Assembly (NCBI GenBank): GCA_028285495.1
Contig: JANQPB010000026.1
Location: forward strand, 64,001-128,000
Direction: 5' to 3'
DNA from: Acidimicrobiales bacterium
Lineage (GTDB): Bacteria > Actinomycetota > Acidimicrobiia > Acidimicrobiales > SZUA-35
Length of the DNA: 64,000 bases
Part shown: one piece after another, positions 62,765-64,000 of the stretch
Position numbering within the stretch: position 1 is the first letter of the stretch
Layout: each line of letters opens with the position of its first letter
Notes under the pieces: generated by a model
Told to the model about the DNA's origin: nothing
Seen by the model: the letters and a program-made list of their open reading frames with translations, nothing else
Database searches by the model: none
Position numbers and translations under genes: made by a program

Positions 62765-62838
62765 ATGTTGCATGGTATATAGAACTCCAAGTACCAAACT
62801 TCAAGCCGACAGACCGGCACCGTGACCCCACCGGCGGG
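62765..62838. promoter_or_regulatory. AT-rich divergent promoter gap
   Basis: Contains TATATA (about 62776-62781) within GGTATATAGAACTCC, the lowest-GC stretch nearby, between the broken TetR gene and the membrane protein. Exact promoters are not resolved. Confidence 0.35.
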
Positions 62839-63516
62839 ATGCATCGCCCCAGCGGGTTCGACTTCTCGGTGTCAACCGCACGGCTCGTGATCACCGTTGC
62901 GGCCGCTCTTCTCACCGCCGTCGGCGCGCTGGAGTACGCCGTGGGCGAACCACCCGTCGATGGCGTCGGCGTTCTCGACTGGATGGAGACGAACCGCGTC
63001 GGCCTGATCCTGCTCGACGAAGCACTCGTCTTCGCCGGCCTCGCCCTGCTCGCCGCAGCGGCAGTAGCCAGGAGCGTCGCCCCGCCCCCTCTGGGCGAAC
63101 GACTCACGCCCATCGTCGGCCTCACGATTCTGGCAACGATGATCATGTTGGTCACCGCCCTCGCTGGCGGGCGGTTCGTGTATCCGGTCCACGACATCTC
63201 CGTGGAAGACTCCGGCTCCGCGACCGTCGTTGCCGGTCTGTTCTATGGCGGCATGCACATGCTCTGGCTTGCCTTCGGCGGCCTTGCGCTCACCCTTGTG
63301 GCCGTTGCTGGGAGGTTCTTCGGACCGGGACTCATCGCCATCAGCCTCGTGGCTGCCGCCGCGGCCGTCGCAGCGTCCTACCCCGAGGCCCTTGGCCCCG
63401 AGATCACTCTCGTCGTGCGACTCGTCTTCGTGGCCTGGATCGTCCTCCTCGCCCTCAAGCTCCCTGACCAACACGCCTTTGACACAAGCCACAGCGCGAC
63501 GGAACCAGCCCAATGA
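62839..63516 (+). CDS. Integral membrane protein
   Basis: 225 residues from the ATG at 62839; start uncertain. Five or six hydrophobic helices (LVITVAAALLTAVGALEYAV, IVGLTILATMIMLVTALAGG, MHMLWLAFGGLALTLVAVAG and others). No family recognised. Its stop overlaps the next start (ATGA). Confidence 0.7.
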   Translation: MHRPSGFDFSVSTARLVITVAAALLTAVGALEYAVGEPPVDGVGVLDWMETNRVGLILLDEALVFAGLALLAAAAVARSVAPPPLGERLTPIVGLTILATMIMLVTALAGGRFVYPVHDISVEDSGSATVVAGLFYGGMHMLWLAFGGLALTLVAVAGRFFGPGLIAISLVAAAAAVAASYPEALGPEITLVVRLVFVAWIVLLALKLPDQHAFDTSHSATEPAQ

Positions 63517-64000
63517 CCTGCGAACCGAGCCGAACCGCCACCGCCCCGATCGGCCAGGCGGCGGCAGCGTTCCTCGCCTCCGAGCGCATCGCCGTCACTG
63601 GCGTCTCACGATCCAGCCAGAACCACAGCGGTAACCCGATCTACCGCCCGCTGCGCGACCGCAGCTACCCCGTCTTCGCCATCAACCCCGACACCGACAC
63701 TGTCGAGGGCGACCCGTCCTTCGACAGCCTCGCATCCATCCCGGGCGACGTCCACGCCGTCGCCATCGCGACAAACCCGAAACGCACCGAAACCACCCTG
63801 CACGAGTGCATCAGTCTCGGCATCAACCATGTGTGGATGCACCACGGACCATCAACGAGCAGCGTCTCACCGACGGCCGTCACGCTCGGACGGAACCACG
63901 ACCTCATCAGCATCGACGGAGGCTGTCCCCTCATGTCCGGACCAACGGCCGGCACCGGCCACACGTGCATCCGCGCAGTCCGCACCCTCGTTGGCAGAAT
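63513..64000 (+). CDS. CoA-binding (YccU-like) protein, partial at right edge
   Basis: Starts at the ATG at 63513 overlapping the membrane gene stop; open to the window end. ERIAVTGVSRSSQNHSGNPI (Rossmann GxxR/S type), YPVFAINPDT, AVAIATNPKR, GINHVWMHHGPS follow the CoA_binding_2 family. Binds CoA or NAD(P); biological role unknown. Confidence 0.85.
   Translation, partial: MTCEPSRTATAPIGQAAAAFLASERIAVTGVSRSSQNHSGNPIYRPLRDRSYPVFAINPDTDTVEGDPSFDSLASIPGDVHAVAIATNPKRTETTLHECISLGINHVWMHHGPSTSSVSPTAVTLGRNHDLISIDGGCPLMSGPTAGTGHTCIRAVRTLVGR

Overview
The window is high-GC bacterial DNA with frequent GTG starts, very tight 1-4 base gene overlaps, several apparently leaderless -10/start arrangements, ECF sigma factors and a SufR-led suf cluster. 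This fits an Actinomycetota chromosome, possibly the class Acidimicrobiia. That placement is inference; no taxonomic marker gene is present.

Layout. (a) 1-4385: Fe-S assembly operon on the minus strand (ferredoxin, A-type carrier, SufB, SufC, SufD, the last running off the left edge) with the divergent SufR-type repressor. A good promoter has its -35 inside an inverted repeat that could be the SufR operator. (b) 4807-12409: a DoxX/DUF417-like membrane protein, a Hen1-Pnkp RNA-repair pair, a Nudix hydrolase and an ECF sigma factor with an overlapping membrane partner. (c) 13154-24785: a metal/metallophore block with a NicO-type Ni/Co transporter carrying a huge His-rich loop, two half-ABC exporters, a Dpp/Nik-type importer with both ATPases fused in one chain, its lipoprotein, and a divergent Fur-family regulator with a perfect palindrome between. 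(d) 24971-29780: a FecBCD-type siderophore importer with a Fur-box-like site, followed by an Eis-like acetyltransferase. (e) 30209-32057: a second sigma factor/membrane partner pair.

(f) 32058-44005 is an accessory zone: an IS256-family element, an IS110-family element with a structured leader that may be its bridge RNA, GNAT enzymes, a broken AraC-like gene, a frameshifted phosphotransferase-like gene lacking both catalytic Asp residues, a broken VOC gene, a TetR gene with a palindromic operator followed by an alpha/beta-hydrolase fused to a glycosyltransferase, a small zinc-ribbon gene and a decayed IS110 transposase. (g) 44050-52874 is a carbohydrate uptake/catabolism locus: ABC importer, NagB-like isomerase and Gfo/Idh/MocA oxidoreductase on the minus strand, and GntR regulator, bicupin, ROK kinase and methyltransferase on the plus strand. 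(h) 53422-58671 holds a toxin-antitoxin-like pair, an ankyrin fragment, two SRPBCC proteins, a STAS-like protein, a TetR regulator, a DUF1330-like lipoprotein and a hypothetical gene. (i) 58766-62764 starts with tRNA-Tyr and is rich in broken genes (two head-to-head fragments without starts, a frameshifted membrane protein, a frameshifted TetR gene). (j) The right end has a membrane protein and a CoA-binding protein cut by the edge.

The left half is dominated by iron, Fe-S and transition-metal homeostasis. The right half is sugar metabolism plus decaying mobile or accessory DNA.
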